Assembly (NCBI GenBank): GCA_963930645.1
Contig: OZ005649.1
Span: 41,692,664 to 41,756,663 of the forward strand
Source of the DNA: Salticus scenicus
Taxonomy: Eukaryota > Arthropoda > Arachnida > Araneae > Salticidae
Direction: 5' to 3'
DNA length: 64,000 nt
Positions within the stretch are counted from its first letter, which is position 1; every line of letters begins with the position of its first letter. Shown piece after piece: positions 34,522-45,074 of the stretch. Made by a program: the position numbers and the translations under genes. Under the pieces are notes generated by a model. The model ran no database searches, had not been told where the DNA came from, and saw only the letters and a list, made by a program, of their open reading frames with translations.

Positions 34522-34719
34522 CAGCGTTCCCAACTTTTATAATATATTCATGAGCATTTTAGCCCCGCCTTCTTTTCGCACCAGAAATTTCGTAGATTAT
34601 TTCTCTTTAATATGTGACAACAATTAAATAGGAAGAAAATCATGTTTCAAAATTTCCGATATGAAAAAGAGGCGGGGCTAAAAATGCTCGTGAATAAATT
34701 ATAAAAGTTGGGAACTCTG
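34522..34719. mobile_element. MITE, family E copy 2
   Basis: The ends are CAGCGTTCCCAACTTTTAT and AAAAGTTGGGAACTCTG. The core AGCCCCGCCTTCTTTTCGCA is mirrored by AAAAAGAGGCGGGGCT. Flanks ATGTCGGT and ATGCCTGT agree at 6 of 8 positions. Confidence 0.88.
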
Positions 34720-34727
34720 ATGCCTGT

Positions 34728-34986
34728 GGACTTAATATTTATTTTCAATTAAAGTCAATATGGTAAAGATTGATTTGTTGGCCACACTGTGCTTATAATT
34801 TTTTTTCAATTGTTTCCGTGTTATTGAAGTGATGAGTGTTATTGAAGATTATTCCGTGTTATTGAAGTGAAGTTGCCAACATGTATGTTTTTTAACACTA
34901 TTTTCTCGGAGTAAAAATTTTCTCCTTATTTAATCGATGAAAACTTCTAGAAAATATATAGAAAATTTCTATTAAAAATTTACAGT

Positions 34987-35022
<36 letters not shown>

Positions 35023-35743
35023 TACAAATTGACAGCTATGATGATGTCGTGTTTAACTTATGTAAATACTATAAATTGAAAAAAATATATTTGCAAAGCT
35101 TAAGTATAAACTTTTTTGCTATTGCGTATAATAAATGAACAAAAAAAAAAAAAAAAGAAAAAGAAAAAGAAAAGAAAAGAAAGAAAGAAAAAAAGCACAC
35201 ACAAAATTACAACTTTTTACAAAATAATAACTCAAGGATTGAATGTGGAATCAACTAAAATATGAATCCTCATTTGACCCGCATGTAAAAACCCTGCTAC
35301 GCGTTTCCAGGACTTGCTTCGTGCTCTGGTCTTCTGAGAAGAAGGAACACGCAATTCTCCATCTCTGCACATTTGGAAAACCCGAGTACCTTCTTCTCAT
35401 ACAATGAAAATCTATAATAATAAAAAATAATAAAATAATGTAATAAAACATAAAAAAAATATGTTTTCTTTAGCCTAACTATTACTTTAAAAAACACAAA
35501 ATGTGTTTCTTTCCTTATTTTAGTCATGGGAATTAATGAGTTAAAAAGATTCTGAATGTTGTTGCTGGATAGAAGAAAAGTTTGGTATTTTGTGAGGTAT
35601 TAGGAGTGAAATGCTTCAGTATTGAGAAAGTAGAAAACAGTTAAAAAATGTAACATGACTGTTTTTTTAATTTAAAGAAAGCAGCTATATTTTAGTTTGA
35701 TAATAATAAAGCAAACTCTAAATATAATAGGGTTCTACAGACC

Positions 35744-35782
<39 letters not shown>

Positions 35783-36439
35783 CAAGGCCTTTCTATCAGT
35801 ATTTTTGACAATATATTTGATTTTAAATTTATAGGTAATTTTCATAACAAAAAAAAAAAAAAAAAAAAAAAATGCTCTTCTAAATTTCTGGTGGAGAAAA
35901 TCAAAGAAATTTAAAAAACGTACGAACATTATATAATTTTTTGAACATGAAAAAAAAAAAAAAAATATTTGACAAGTTTATTTATTTTTTTTAATTATTT
36001 ATTTCATTCTCTGATGTACCACTTTGTCACAAATGTTTCCTGAAAACAAATTTTTAATAACTTTCGATAATCAACTGAGTTTAAAATTGCTGTGTGAGTA
36101 TAGTGGTGCTAAAATAGCAGGAAAGAAAAACATTTAAGTTTTATTGAAAAAAAAAAAAATGAGAAAATGGAAAATAATTTATGAGAATTTTTGTCATTTA
36201 AAATCGTAGAAAAGATTATTGAATAATATTTTGTCGAATTTTTATTTATTATTATAAAATTTCCGTAAAAAATGTTTTTTGAATTAATTTAATGCAATAT
36301 GTTTCTATCCAAAGAATCAAGGAATTTTAAAGAAAATATAATATCAGTAAAAAAGTGAGTTTAAAATTTATTATATCTACATTACGTTTTACATAAACAT
36401 AAATTCGCTTACTAAATTTTAAATTATTAGATTTCTTTC

Positions 36440-36470
<31 letters not shown>

Positions 36471-37239
36471 TTAAATACCGCATAATAGAAGCAAATAATA
36501 ATGATAAAAAAAAAATAACTCCATTAATTTTTATTTTATTTATTTATTTTATTTTATTTTATTTTTAAGAGCAATTTATTTATTTAAAAAAAAAAAAGTA
36601 TCAATAAATAAATGCTATTAAAAAGCTCCTTTGCAAACATCTAATGTAAATAGGAAGACGTAAAAAAAACATTTACTTTACATAAAAAAAATCTGTTTAC
36701 TTTTGCATCATATAGGAAGTAGTCGTAAAAGTTAATGGAGACTATAAATTACGTTAGAGCAATCTCACTTTATTTAGAATTAAAATTATTAAATTAAATT
36801 TAATACTACTAGTTTATTTCACTAAAATGAATTCCTATTTCGTAAGATGTTGAGTAAAAGAATAAAAATTATTGCTCTTATAAAAATATATATTTGTTTA
36901 TTTATATATATCTGGAATTAAATTACAACATTTTTATAAAACAAGAATGATTTCACCGTTTAAAATGTCTTTGACATTCTATTGTTTGTCATTAATTAAA
37001 CACGTGATTTTTTTTTTTTTTTTTTTTAATACTTTAATGTGAAAGCAGAAAATAAAAGTTAGAAAATTATTAATTTTAACATAATATTGTGTCACAAAAA
37101 TGAGATGACTCCACAGTTTTTCAAGATTACCAGAAATTTTCACACAATTGTTTAGTACACGATGGTTACTCTTCAACAATGTTTCTTGCAGCCATGGGAG
37201 CAAAATAATGTGTTGTTGACTCGTTGCACATGGTGTTGT
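34728..37239. other. Low-complexity AT-rich stretch
   Basis: No gene recognised in 2.5 kb. Homopolymer runs lie at 34,989-35,019 (A), 35,746-35,782 (T), 35,850-35,872 (A), 36,446-36,471 (T) and 37,011-37,028 (T); an (AAAAG)n tract is at 35,141-35,195. Frames here are mostly homopolymer readings. Confidence 0.55.
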
Positions 37240-37400
37240 ACTCGTTGACTCATGTGCTGAGTCAACGAATCCAGTATTTAACCAGGGATGATAACCCTTA
37301 TGGTTGGGAGAAAATAAGTAATAAAGGAATGCCGAATGATTGGATATTTACCAAATATTAAACTGTCGGTCAATTTGACACCCCTACAAATCTTAATCTA
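37240..37400. repeat. Dispersed repeat family W, empty-site copy
   Basis: GAGTCAACGAATCC, AGGGATGATAACC, GGGAGAAAATAAG and CAATTTGACACCCCTACAAA match the flanks of the MITE at 27,224 but without the insertion. It serves as a related empty site. Confidence 0.75.
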
Positions 37401-37628
37401 ACAATACAAGGCACAGAAAACGTGTTTGCACTGTATATTTTTCAAGTAAAATCACAGAGTAAACAGGTCTATGCTTTTCTTAATTTTTTGATCAGATTTC
37501 ATGATATATAGCTGAAAATATTGTTCATTATTTTTCTTGATTTTAATAAAAAAAAAACATTTTCTTTTTTGATTAATGTGTATAAACATCACGTTACTGA
37601 TAAATTCACACACGCGAAATTGAAGAAA

Positions 37629-38860
37629 TACGGGGATAATCCAGAAAGTAAGTTCTCCACCACATAGTCAAAAGTAAAAAAAATATATAACGCAAAGTCA
37701 CCAGCAGTACAATGTGGATGTGGTCTCGTATTCGGTAGTTGTAACTTTTCACACGTTTACATCCGTGTTGCGAGATCTGGTGGATTCTTTATTCAATAAT
37801 CACAAATAATTTTGATAAGTGATATTTCATATACATAATAGATTATCAGTCTTCGAAGTGATTAGGTAAACGTTACAATTAAAAGTTATTGGTGAATATT
37901 AAATAAAAAATTCACCAGATGTGGCATCACTGGTTAACATTAACGTCTTTGTAGGGTTCGAATATGTTGTCTGTTGTCTCTCATTTCTTCTCCTGCCACC
38001 TGCAAGATGATGTCCGAGATAAAGTATCTGAACGCACAGAAATTAGGGTCAATCAAAAATATCGTCACTTGTGTGCGTATGGACCAGTTGTGATTATCAA
38101 GCAGATGATTAATCGTTAGTGTCGGAATTTTTCTGAAGATAGGCAAAATTCCCATGACAGACAACGATGTGCCCGGCAATCAACAATGAATGCAACGGCA
38201 TCACAGTGAATTTTCGTTCAGGACTAAATTTAAGCAGACTATCCGCACGGAAATCGATGGCACTTTCTTCTGGAAGAAACAAGATATTCTGCTCGTTGAT
38301 TGTCACCGAGGAGTGTTAGGGTGAACATTGAACGTTACTGCACAGCGTCAAAGAAAATGCAACGAGTTATTCAGAACAAGAGACATGGAACGTTCAGAGA
38401 TTTTTTTGTGTTGATCTACGACATTTCTCACTCGCATACGGCGAATGCAACAAAAATATACTATAGAAGTTTTTCTTGGAGTTGTTTAACCATCCAACTT
38501 ATAGTCCCGATTTTGCGCTCAGCTTCCCCCGATTAGCTACTTCCACCTGTTCTTGCACCTGAAGAAATTACTGTTCGGTTATCAATTTTCCACAAACGAA
38601 GATCAGCAGACACTTATAACGCACTAGTTCCATTGCTAGACGGCAAACTTTTATGTTATCTGTCTACAAAATCTTACCAGTCTTTATGATGAGTGTTACG
38701 ATTCCGTCAATTAATATATAGAAAAGTAGCTGAAATATTGCTGTGTATGTTGCGACAAATCTTTACAACTAATTATGATTTGTTTAATTTTAAGCACCGT
38801 GAGAAACATGCTTTCTGTATGACGCTTGAATTGCAATATGTAATAAAAGAATATGTGTGT
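37629..38860 (+). pseudogene. Decayed mariner transposon
   Basis: The likely left TIR reads TACGGGGATAATCCAGAAAG. From about 38,290 the plus strand keeps mariner transposase motifs in shifting frames: VNIERYC, RVIQNKRHG, then YDISHSHTANATK (the HDNARPH region with the second catalytic Asp), FNHPTYSPDFA, and FHLFLHLKKLL followed by FSTNED. Several frameshifts and stops separate them, so no protein is made. The catalytic-core order (DD34D type) is what is known of the mariner family. A family K MITE sits between the left TIR and the coding part. The right TIR was not found. Confidence 0.8.
37763..37933. mobile_element. MITE, family K, inside the mariner
   Basis: CCGTGTTGCGAGATCTGGTG and TTCTTTATTCAATAATCAC are mirrored by GTGAATATTAAATAAAAAAT and CACCAGATGTGGCATCACTGG. 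The flanks TTACAT and TTAACA suggest a short decayed TSD. Confidence 0.75.
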
Positions 38861-38869
38861 GTAAGTTTT

Positions 38870-39385
38870 TTAGGCAAACGGCTGATCGCATAGTTACAAA
38901 ATTTCACATGGAGGTCCGATTTGATCTCTTCTGATGCACTTCGAAGCCGATTTTTGAATGTTTTACAAGTTTTTTTTTTTTTTTATTAATTTAAAATGTA
39001 TAAATTATTGAAATAATCGACCCAAAAGATAGAAATGTAAATGTAAAATATCTTTCTGTGGCTCGTTAGCTTAATTGATTAGAGAGTTATACTAATAGCG
39101 TGAGGGTCGTGGGTTCGATCCTCTATTTATCAATTTGTTACTTTTGGCAGGTAATTATTAGAAAAGTTATCAATTGATAAAAGAAAAAAAAAATCAGTGT
39201 TTTTACATTATCTAAAATTGTTTCGAAGACAAGAAAGGGGCGAAAAACAAAGTTAAACCTACATATGTGTTGTTAGCATTGTAGGTAAACGGCTGATTTC
39301 TGAGCTAGTGAAATTTGCATAAAGGTCCATTCTGATCTCTTTTGATACATCTCGAAGTGTAGTTTTCAATTAGTATTTTTAATTA
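38870..39385. repeat. Diverged direct repeat enclosing a tRNA-Ile-like sequence
   Basis: TAGGCAAACGGCTGATCGC, GAGGTCCGATTTGATCTCTT and GATGCACTTCGAAG (38,870-38,960) recur as TAGGTAAACGGCTGATTTC, AAGGTCCATTCTGATCTCTT and GATACATCTCGAAG (39,282-39,365). Between them lies a tRNA-like unit. The spacing is about 412 bp, so this may be a tandem unit of about that length. Confidence 0.65.
39060..39133 (+). tRNA. tRNA-Ile(AAU) pseudogene
   Basis: Spacing follows a 74-nt eukaryotic tRNA-Ile: GGCTCGT TA GCTT, D-loop AATTGATTA, loop CTAATAG (anticodon AAT) and B-box GGGTTCGATCC. The acceptor 3' strand TTTATCA does not pair with GGCTCGT, and the anticodon stem TTATA / CGTGA is imperfect. It is a pseudogene or tRNA-derived repeat head. 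Confidence 0.6.
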
Positions 39386-39967
39386 AATAATTGTTTTCAG
39401 CTGGAAAGATTGTCTGGTGCTGCCATATGTTGTCATATATTAAAGACGATAATCTGTCCGGGAAATGTCGGTCCGAATAACGTAGTTCTTAAAAAATAAC
39501 AGTGACACTTATCATCCAGTTAACACTTAAACAGAAATTTCCGGTTATGGAGCAAATACAAGCAGTGGGGACACGAATCCAATATAGCTCAGGTGGGGAA
39601 GATGATGCTAAAAGCATTGGTGATCTGAAACAAGTGGTTAAGCGATTTCAATGAACATTTTTACATTTCTTTTACCCGTAAGGTAGAGAAGGAACTGTTT
39701 TTCGGTGAAATTTTCGAAAGCGAGTTTTTGTTATGTTTACACGTTTTGAGGACCACTGAATGTGAAAATCATGTTTTTAGCGGGTGGTCTGTGTGTGTGT
39801 GTATGTCTATCTGTCTGTGTATGTCTGTCTCTTATCAGCATATCTCAAGAACTAAATGGTAGCAGAAAGTCCAAACTTGGTATTCTAAATGTGTATGATA
39901 TAGGGATGCTACACTAAGCTTTTCGTTGAGATGAAGCAAATGGTTCGTATACCGAGACACCCAAGAC

Positions 39968-40516
39968 TAGAGCCCCTTAAATAAATAATAGGCCGGCGCA
40001 TCACCGCCATTTTTTTGCCTCGTAAGAGGACAGCATTTCCGCTTGGCGATTTTATCGCTTCACTGGCGGTTTTAAGAAATTTTCATCTAAAAACAAAATC
40101 GTCCAAAAATAATTTATGGTTATTAAAATACATATTTAGATTTAAATAATACTTTTTTTTTTAATTTTTTACTTTATAAATGTCAGAAATGCACAGAAAA
40201 GTATAAGTGAATAACAATAAAACTTACTATGCAAATCTGCGCATTAGGTCCCGGGATCCAAGAATCTTTACGACAATTTGCTACCCATTTTCTCCTTCTT
40301 GCATTATCCGATGGAAACCTAAAACTTTTGTATCCTTTTCTGGTGTGTTTACAGCAGTTTATCGCTGAACAACCTCCCATATTGCAGTTTATTTCACTAA
40401 AATTACGAGCAAGACGGTAGAAACAATGGCTGCCGTTTGTTTATCACGCTGGGTACATGCGGCAACCCTAAGGCAAAAAAATGTCGGATGCGCCAGCTCA
40501 TATATATAGGAGCCTT
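39968..40516 (-). mobile_element. 549-bp TIR transposon derivative carrying a THAP exon (9-bp TSD)
   Basis: ACCCAAGAC is present once on each side (39959-39967, 40517-40525), inside a family P repeat whose relative at 60.8 kb is uninterrupted. The ends form an imperfect TIR of about 45 bp with a well-kept inner part: GGCGCATCACCGCC, ATTTTTTTGCCTC on the left and, read inverted from the right, GGCGCATCCGAC, ATTTTTTTGCCTT. On the minus strand it holds a THAP-domain exon. TIRs, an 8- to 9-bp TSD and an N-terminal THAP exon fit a P-element-like transposon reduced to one exon; the assignment to P is inference because no catalytic domain remains. Confidence 0.8.
40228..40380 (-). CDS. THAP zinc-finger exon (partial transposase or THAP protein)
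   Basis: The minus-strand frame starts at an ATG at 40,380 and runs 51 codons to a consensus splice donor (GTAAGT at 40,227-40,222), exactly at a codon boundary. It shows the THAP fold's landmarks: C4 and C9 (C-x4-C start), F20-x-FP, W32, W41-x-P43, and C50, the third zinc ligand. The expected final C-x2-H and HF would lie in a following exon, which is absent from the element. THAP domains bind DNA in P-element transposases and in host proteins. The codon phase, intact frame and donor show it was a real first exon. Whether it is still expressed or spliced to anything is unknown. Confidence 0.75.
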
Positions 40517-40852
40517 ACCCAAGACAATTCAAATACATTACGTCTATGGGGGAAATTGCAGGTAAGTAGAGCTTAACAGCTATAGACTGCACTAAAACAA
40601 ATGAAATGAATATATATTTTCTATATACGTAAAAACATGCCTTATGTAGAATATGGTTTGGAAATCATTCACTGTTCACTTACAGGGCTACACAAAAGAA
40701 CTAGATTATAGTGCGACAATTGCTCAAATTTGATGGAAGTGTATTTAGGTTGTACCGTTACTATAGGATTATATTCAGGTGCACCATGTAGTCTGTACAT
40801 AATCTTCAAAAGATATACAAGGCTGCAAACATCTAAGCGAAAACATTTTTTT

Positions 40853-41479
40853 AGTGCTAGAGGCCTATTTCAGTCGGTACAGTTGTCGAATTTTTATAAT
40901 ACACTCTTAATTAGTGCTAGAGGCCTATTTCAGTCGGTTTATTGAATGGGGATTTATTGAATGAAGTCCCCCCAAGGCCCAACTTTGACATGAGTCCCCC
41001 CCAAGGGGCCCCTATTTCAGTCGGTACAGCGTCGTCGAATTTTTATACGTCACTATTAATTAGTGCTAGAGGCCTATATCAGTCGGTTTATTGAATGGGG
41101 ATTTATTGAATGAAGTCCCCCCAAGGCTCAACTTTGACATGAGTCCCCCACAGGCCCAACTTTGACATGAGTCCCCCCAAGGTGCCCCTATTTCAGTCGG
41201 TACAGCGTTGTCGAATTTTTATACGTCACTCTTAATTAGTGCTAGAGGCCTATTTCAGTCGGTTTATTGAATGGGGATTCATTGAATGAAGACCCCCAAG
41301 ACCCAACTTTGACATGAGTCCCCCCCCCCAGGCCCAACTTTGACATGAGTCCCCCCCAAGGTGCCCCTATTTCAGTCGGTACAGCGTTGTCGAAATTTTA
41401 TAATACACTCTTAATAGTGCTAAGGGCCTATTTCAGTCGGTTTATTGAATGGGGATTTATTGAATGAAGTCACCACAAG
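40853..41479. repeat. Minisatellite array, left part
   Basis: Units of 150-177 bp begin TTAGTGCTAGAGGCCTATTT at about 40,912, 41,062, 41,238 and (altered) 41,415, with an earlier short unit at 40,853. Each contains TATTGAATGGGGATTTATTG and one or two copies of a 28-bp motif (CCCAACTTTGACATGAGTCC plus CCCCAAGG). The array continues after the PLE block at 47,638. Confidence 0.92.
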
Positions 41480-41561
41480 TAATAGCAGGAGACTTGGCGT
41501 TGGAATATTAAAACAGGAATAAACTACTACGTCAGAAACGCCAAAGAAAAATTATTGAGGT

Positions 41562-41607
41562 GCATACAGCTGTTTCGGTAGCCTAAAGCGTACCGTCATC
41601 AGTGCAA
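41562..41607 (-). ncRNA. Hammerhead-ribozyme-like motif, PLE copy 1
   Basis: On the minus strand: stem I TGCA, core CTGATGA, stem II GGTA / TACC with a loop, core GAAA, a palindromic CAGCTG (stem III), then TA and the closing TGCA of stem I. PLEs are known to carry minimal hammerheads in their terminal repeats. One extra C separates CTGATGA from stem II, a departure from the classic fold. Confidence 0.6.
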
Positions 41608-41748
41608 AAAAAGAATTCTGAATCTGGAGAAGTACTCCTATATATAGGAGAGGGACCGGATTTAGTTCAACCAATAGGATTACGGAAGAGGTGGGGAGTG
41701 TGGCCAATAGGAATTAAGGAATGTGTAGCTGTGTAAACAGTAGAAAAA

Positions 41749-44038
41749 TTAAGGAAATGTGGACTGAATGTAAAATTTCCAACAATCAGACAAATAGGGA
41801 ACAGCGAAATCACAATTTACAAGGTTTTTAAAATTTTTATAAATATGAAAGGCTTCAAGGAAATCGAGTTCATGAATGGATTTAGGTCTGCAAATTATTT
41901 TAGCTGAATTAAATTTAAAATTATGATTTTCCTCCCAGCAATGTTTAGAAATAGCCGATTTATTGGTTTCTTGTTTGCGGACGTAATTCATATGTTCTTT
42001 TAGACGAATTTTAAGACTGCGTTTAGTTTGGCCAATATATGATAAACCACACTGACAGGATATACTATAAATGCCCCAAGAATTATGCATATCAATAGGA
42101 TCTTTTAACTGAGAAAAGGTGAGTTTATTGGAAGGCGAAAATATTATTTTAAAATTATATTGTTTGAGAATTTTAGCTATGGTTTGACTGGTTTTAGAAA
42201 AATAGGGTAAAACAATACTGATATTTGATGTGACTGATTTAGTAGACGAAATACGAGGGAGTTGTAATTTTTGGATAGCTTTGTCTATAATGGAAGGGTC
42301 ATAACCTCTGTCAATTGTGATGGCTTTCAGGTATTTAATTTCAGATTTCAATAAAATAGGATTTGAACAAATATTAAGGGCACGGTTTACAAAAGTATAG
42401 AAAGCAGCCATTTTTTGGTTAGGTGGGTGACATGAACGCGCATGGGGAGGAAGGGAGACTGCAAAATTTTTACGATAGACAGTGGTTGAAAATCCATTTA
42501 CAGTGCGAGAGACGAGGGTGTCAAGAAATGGAAGGGAGCCATTATTTTCTATTTCATATGTAAACTGGATATTACTGTCAATTGAATTTAAGGTTTCTAA
42601 GACATGGTCAATATTGTGAAGAGATATGTCAATAAGCGTGAAGGTGTCGTCAACATAACGGGTCCAAATAGGAAAGGATATTTTCTTAAAAAGCTTGCTT
42701 TCGAAATAGTGCATGTAAATGTCTGCGAGAATTGGGGAGAGAGGGGAACCCATGGCTAAACCTTCAGACTGACGATAGAATTTATTTTGGAAAGAAAAAG
42801 TGGTTTGTGATAAACAAATGCGGGTAAGAGAAATTAATTCTTGTATTTCAAAAGAGGTGAAATGAAACTCTTTTAATCTATTTTCGAGACAACAGAGGGC
42901 GCCACTTATTGGAACATTAGTGAAAAGAGATTTTACATCAAAAGAAACCATAGTGAGATTAGTGTGAGGGCAATTTTGAATATTTTTTGCAAAATTTATG
43001 GAATTCTTAACAGTATAACTATTAGCAGCAAGAAGTGGAGCAAAAATTGTGGTGAGAAATTTAGCTAGATTATAGGAAGCAGTACCGATATTAGAGACTA
43101 TTGGGCGAAATGGAATATTGGGTTTGTGAACTTTTGGTAAAGCATAAAATCTGGCACAATTAGCAATAGAAGGGATAAGATGGGAATTAGTCGAGTTCAA
43201 TAACAAGGGGCAAGATTTTATAGCAGATTTAATTTTATTTAATTCTTGAGGAGAGGGGTCACGGGGCAGAGGAATGTATGGGCCATCATTAATTAGTTCG
43301 GTAACACTTTCGATGTATTGTTTTTTATCCAAAATAACAATCTGACCACCTTTATCAGCTTTAGTAATGATGATATTTTCATTAGATTTTAATTCCTTCA
43401 AGGCGTTTTTTTTCTGCAGTGCTGAGATTTGATTTAAAATTTTTAGAGTTGAAATTGGCATTATTAAGGATTAAATGACGAAGATTTTCTTTCTGTTGGT
43501 CAGTCAGTCGAGAATTTTTGAAAGCATTTTCAACCGGTGCAATTAACTGAGGAAAAGAAGGAGGTTTAGAAATGGCAAAATTTGAATTGAGTTTGAGAAC
43601 AGAATATTGACTATTGGAAATATCAGTACTGGAACGATTAACGATTGCATTTTTATTGACAACAGGTAAGTCGTTCGAATGTATAGCACTCTGTGAATTA
43701 CGAAGCCGGGTGAATTTCTCATGTAATTTAATTGAGTGTTTACGAGAACGGTTGTCACAATGAATCCAGGAATTGTGATCAATCAACATAAAATTAGGAC
43801 GTTTAAAAGCTAACTTTAAGTGGAGAAACAATAAATCTTTTTCAACTTTGGCGATGTTGGTACGAGTTTCCTTAATAACTGCACGGAGAATATTAAAATG
43901 AGACCTGAGTACTGCTTTGTTTACAAAACTGGAACCAGAAATATTGCATTTCAGTTGAATGAATTTAGGGATAATGCGGTGTCTCTTGCATTGTAAAAGA
44001 AATTTCAGACGGGATTTGAACAAATAGGATTTGAACAA
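41749..44038 (-). pseudogene. PLE copy 1: RT-GIY-YIG polyprotein, frameshifted
   Basis: The minus strand encodes an N-terminal part (43,382-44,038) and a 570-codon remainder (to 41,749). They are out of frame because an A-run in the sense strand (plus-strand T-run 43,406-43,413) has 8 bases where copy 3 has 7. The longer part holds PLE reverse transcriptase motifs: KADKGGQ, FDVKSLFTNVP with the motif A Asp (about residue 174), GLAMGSPLSP (234-243) and YVDD (269-272). The C-terminal GIY-YIG nuclease is complete: GIY (463-465) with the CxC zinc-ligand pair, YIG (474-476), then RLKEH and HCWEENH. The RT and nuclease would act in target-primed reverse transcription. About 20 N-terminal residues are replaced at the inverted junction. 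If the single-base run difference is an assembly error, this would be the least damaged copy apart from its N-terminus. Confidence 0.9.
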
Positions 44039-44067
44039 ATATTAATATTTGTTCAAATCCTATTTTA

Positions 44068-44670
44068 TTGAAATCTGAAATTAAATACCTGAAAGCCATC
44101 GCAATTGACAGAGGTTATGACCCTTCCATTATAGACAAAGCTATCCAAAAATTACAACTCCCTCGTATTTCGTCTACTAAATCAGTCACATCTACTATCA
44201 GTATTGTTTTACCCTATTTTTCTAAAACCAGTCAAACCATAGTTAAAATTCTCAAACAATATGATTTTAAAATAATATTTTCGCCTTCCAATAAACTCAC
44301 CTTTTCTCAGTTAAAAGATCCTATTGATATGCATAATTCTTGGGACATTTATAGTATATCCTGTCAGTGTGGTTTATCATATATTGGCCAAACTAAACGC
44401 AGTCTTAAATTTCGTCTAAAAGAACATATGAATTATGTCCGCAAACAAGAAACCAATAAATCGGCTATTTCTAAACATTGCTGGGAGGAAAATCATAATT
44501 TTAAATTTAATTCAGCTAAAATAATTTGCAGACCTAAATCCATTCATGAACTCGATTTCCTTGAAGCCTTTCATATTTATAAAAATTTTAAAAACCTTGT
44601 AAATTGTGATTTCGCTGTTCCCTATTTGTCTGATTGTTGGAAATTTTACATTCAGTCCACATTTCCTTAA
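44068..44670 (+). pseudogene. PLE copy 2: C-terminal fragment with intact GIY-YIG domain
   Basis: The copy starts mid-element at about 44,041. Its open frame (200 codons) covers the linker after the RT and the whole GIY-YIG nuclease: DIYSISCQCG (first motif changed from GIY to DIY), SYIGQTKRSL and HCWEENH, to the natural stop at 44,670. It is followed by the element's 3' region and then by copy 3. This is the expected upstream truncated unit of a PLE tandem. Without an RT it cannot work alone. Confidence 0.9.
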
Positions 44671-44812
44671 TTTTTCTACTGTTTACACAGCTACACATTC
44701 CTTAATTTCTATTGGCCACACTCCCCACCTCTTCCGTAATCCTATTGGTTGAACTAAATCCGGTCCCTCTCCTATATATACGAGTACTTCTCCAGATTCA
44801 GAATTCTTTTTT

Positions 44813-44858
44813 TGCAATGATGACGGTACGCTTTAGGCTACCGAAACAGCTGTATGCA
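44813..44858 (+). ncRNA. Hammerhead-like motif, PLE copy 2, core mutated
   Basis: Same layout as in copies 1 and 3, but the core reads AATGATGA: the conserved first C of CTGATGA is A here. This change should abolish cleavage if the motif is a ribozyme. Confidence 0.55.
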
Positions 44859-45074
44859 CCTCAATAATTTTTCTTTGGCGTTTCTGACGTAGTAGTTTAT
44901 TCCTGTTTTAATATTCCAACGCCAAGTCTCCTGCTATTATTTGTTAAGCTTATACGGGCTTTGTTGTGTTATTGGTCTTCTGCTCATATTGTTACTGAGC
45001 AACCTGGTCTGAGAAGCCTCATATGAGGGGGAGATTAGGTCAGCAATATTTTGAGCCATTTTCTTGTTTTCAAA

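Larger units (their letters stand above)
39660..40852 (+). repeat. Dispersed repeat family P, longest copy, with THAP element inserted
   Basis: Landmarks in order are ACCCGTAAGGTAGAGAAGG, TTTACACGTTTTGAGGACC, CTGTGTGTGTGTATGTC, AAGAACTAAATGGTAGCAG, AGCAAATGGTTCGTATACC, then (after the insertion) AATTCAAATACATTACG, GGGGGAAATTGCAGG and TAAGCGAAAAC. The same order on the minus strand is seen at 60,720-61,140 without the insertion. A 549-bp element interrupts it at ACCCAAGAC. No protein recognised; class unknown. Confidence 0.8.

Noticed and set aside
38300..38536. Possible independent gene at the mariner locus
   Set aside because: Its residues (VNIERYC, QNKRHG, SHSHTANATK) are mariner transposase remnants that continue in other frames.
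45051..45074. Start of PLE copy 3 at a TTG codon
   Set aside because: The first ATG in frame is at 45,075; a TTG start is not expected in an animal gene.
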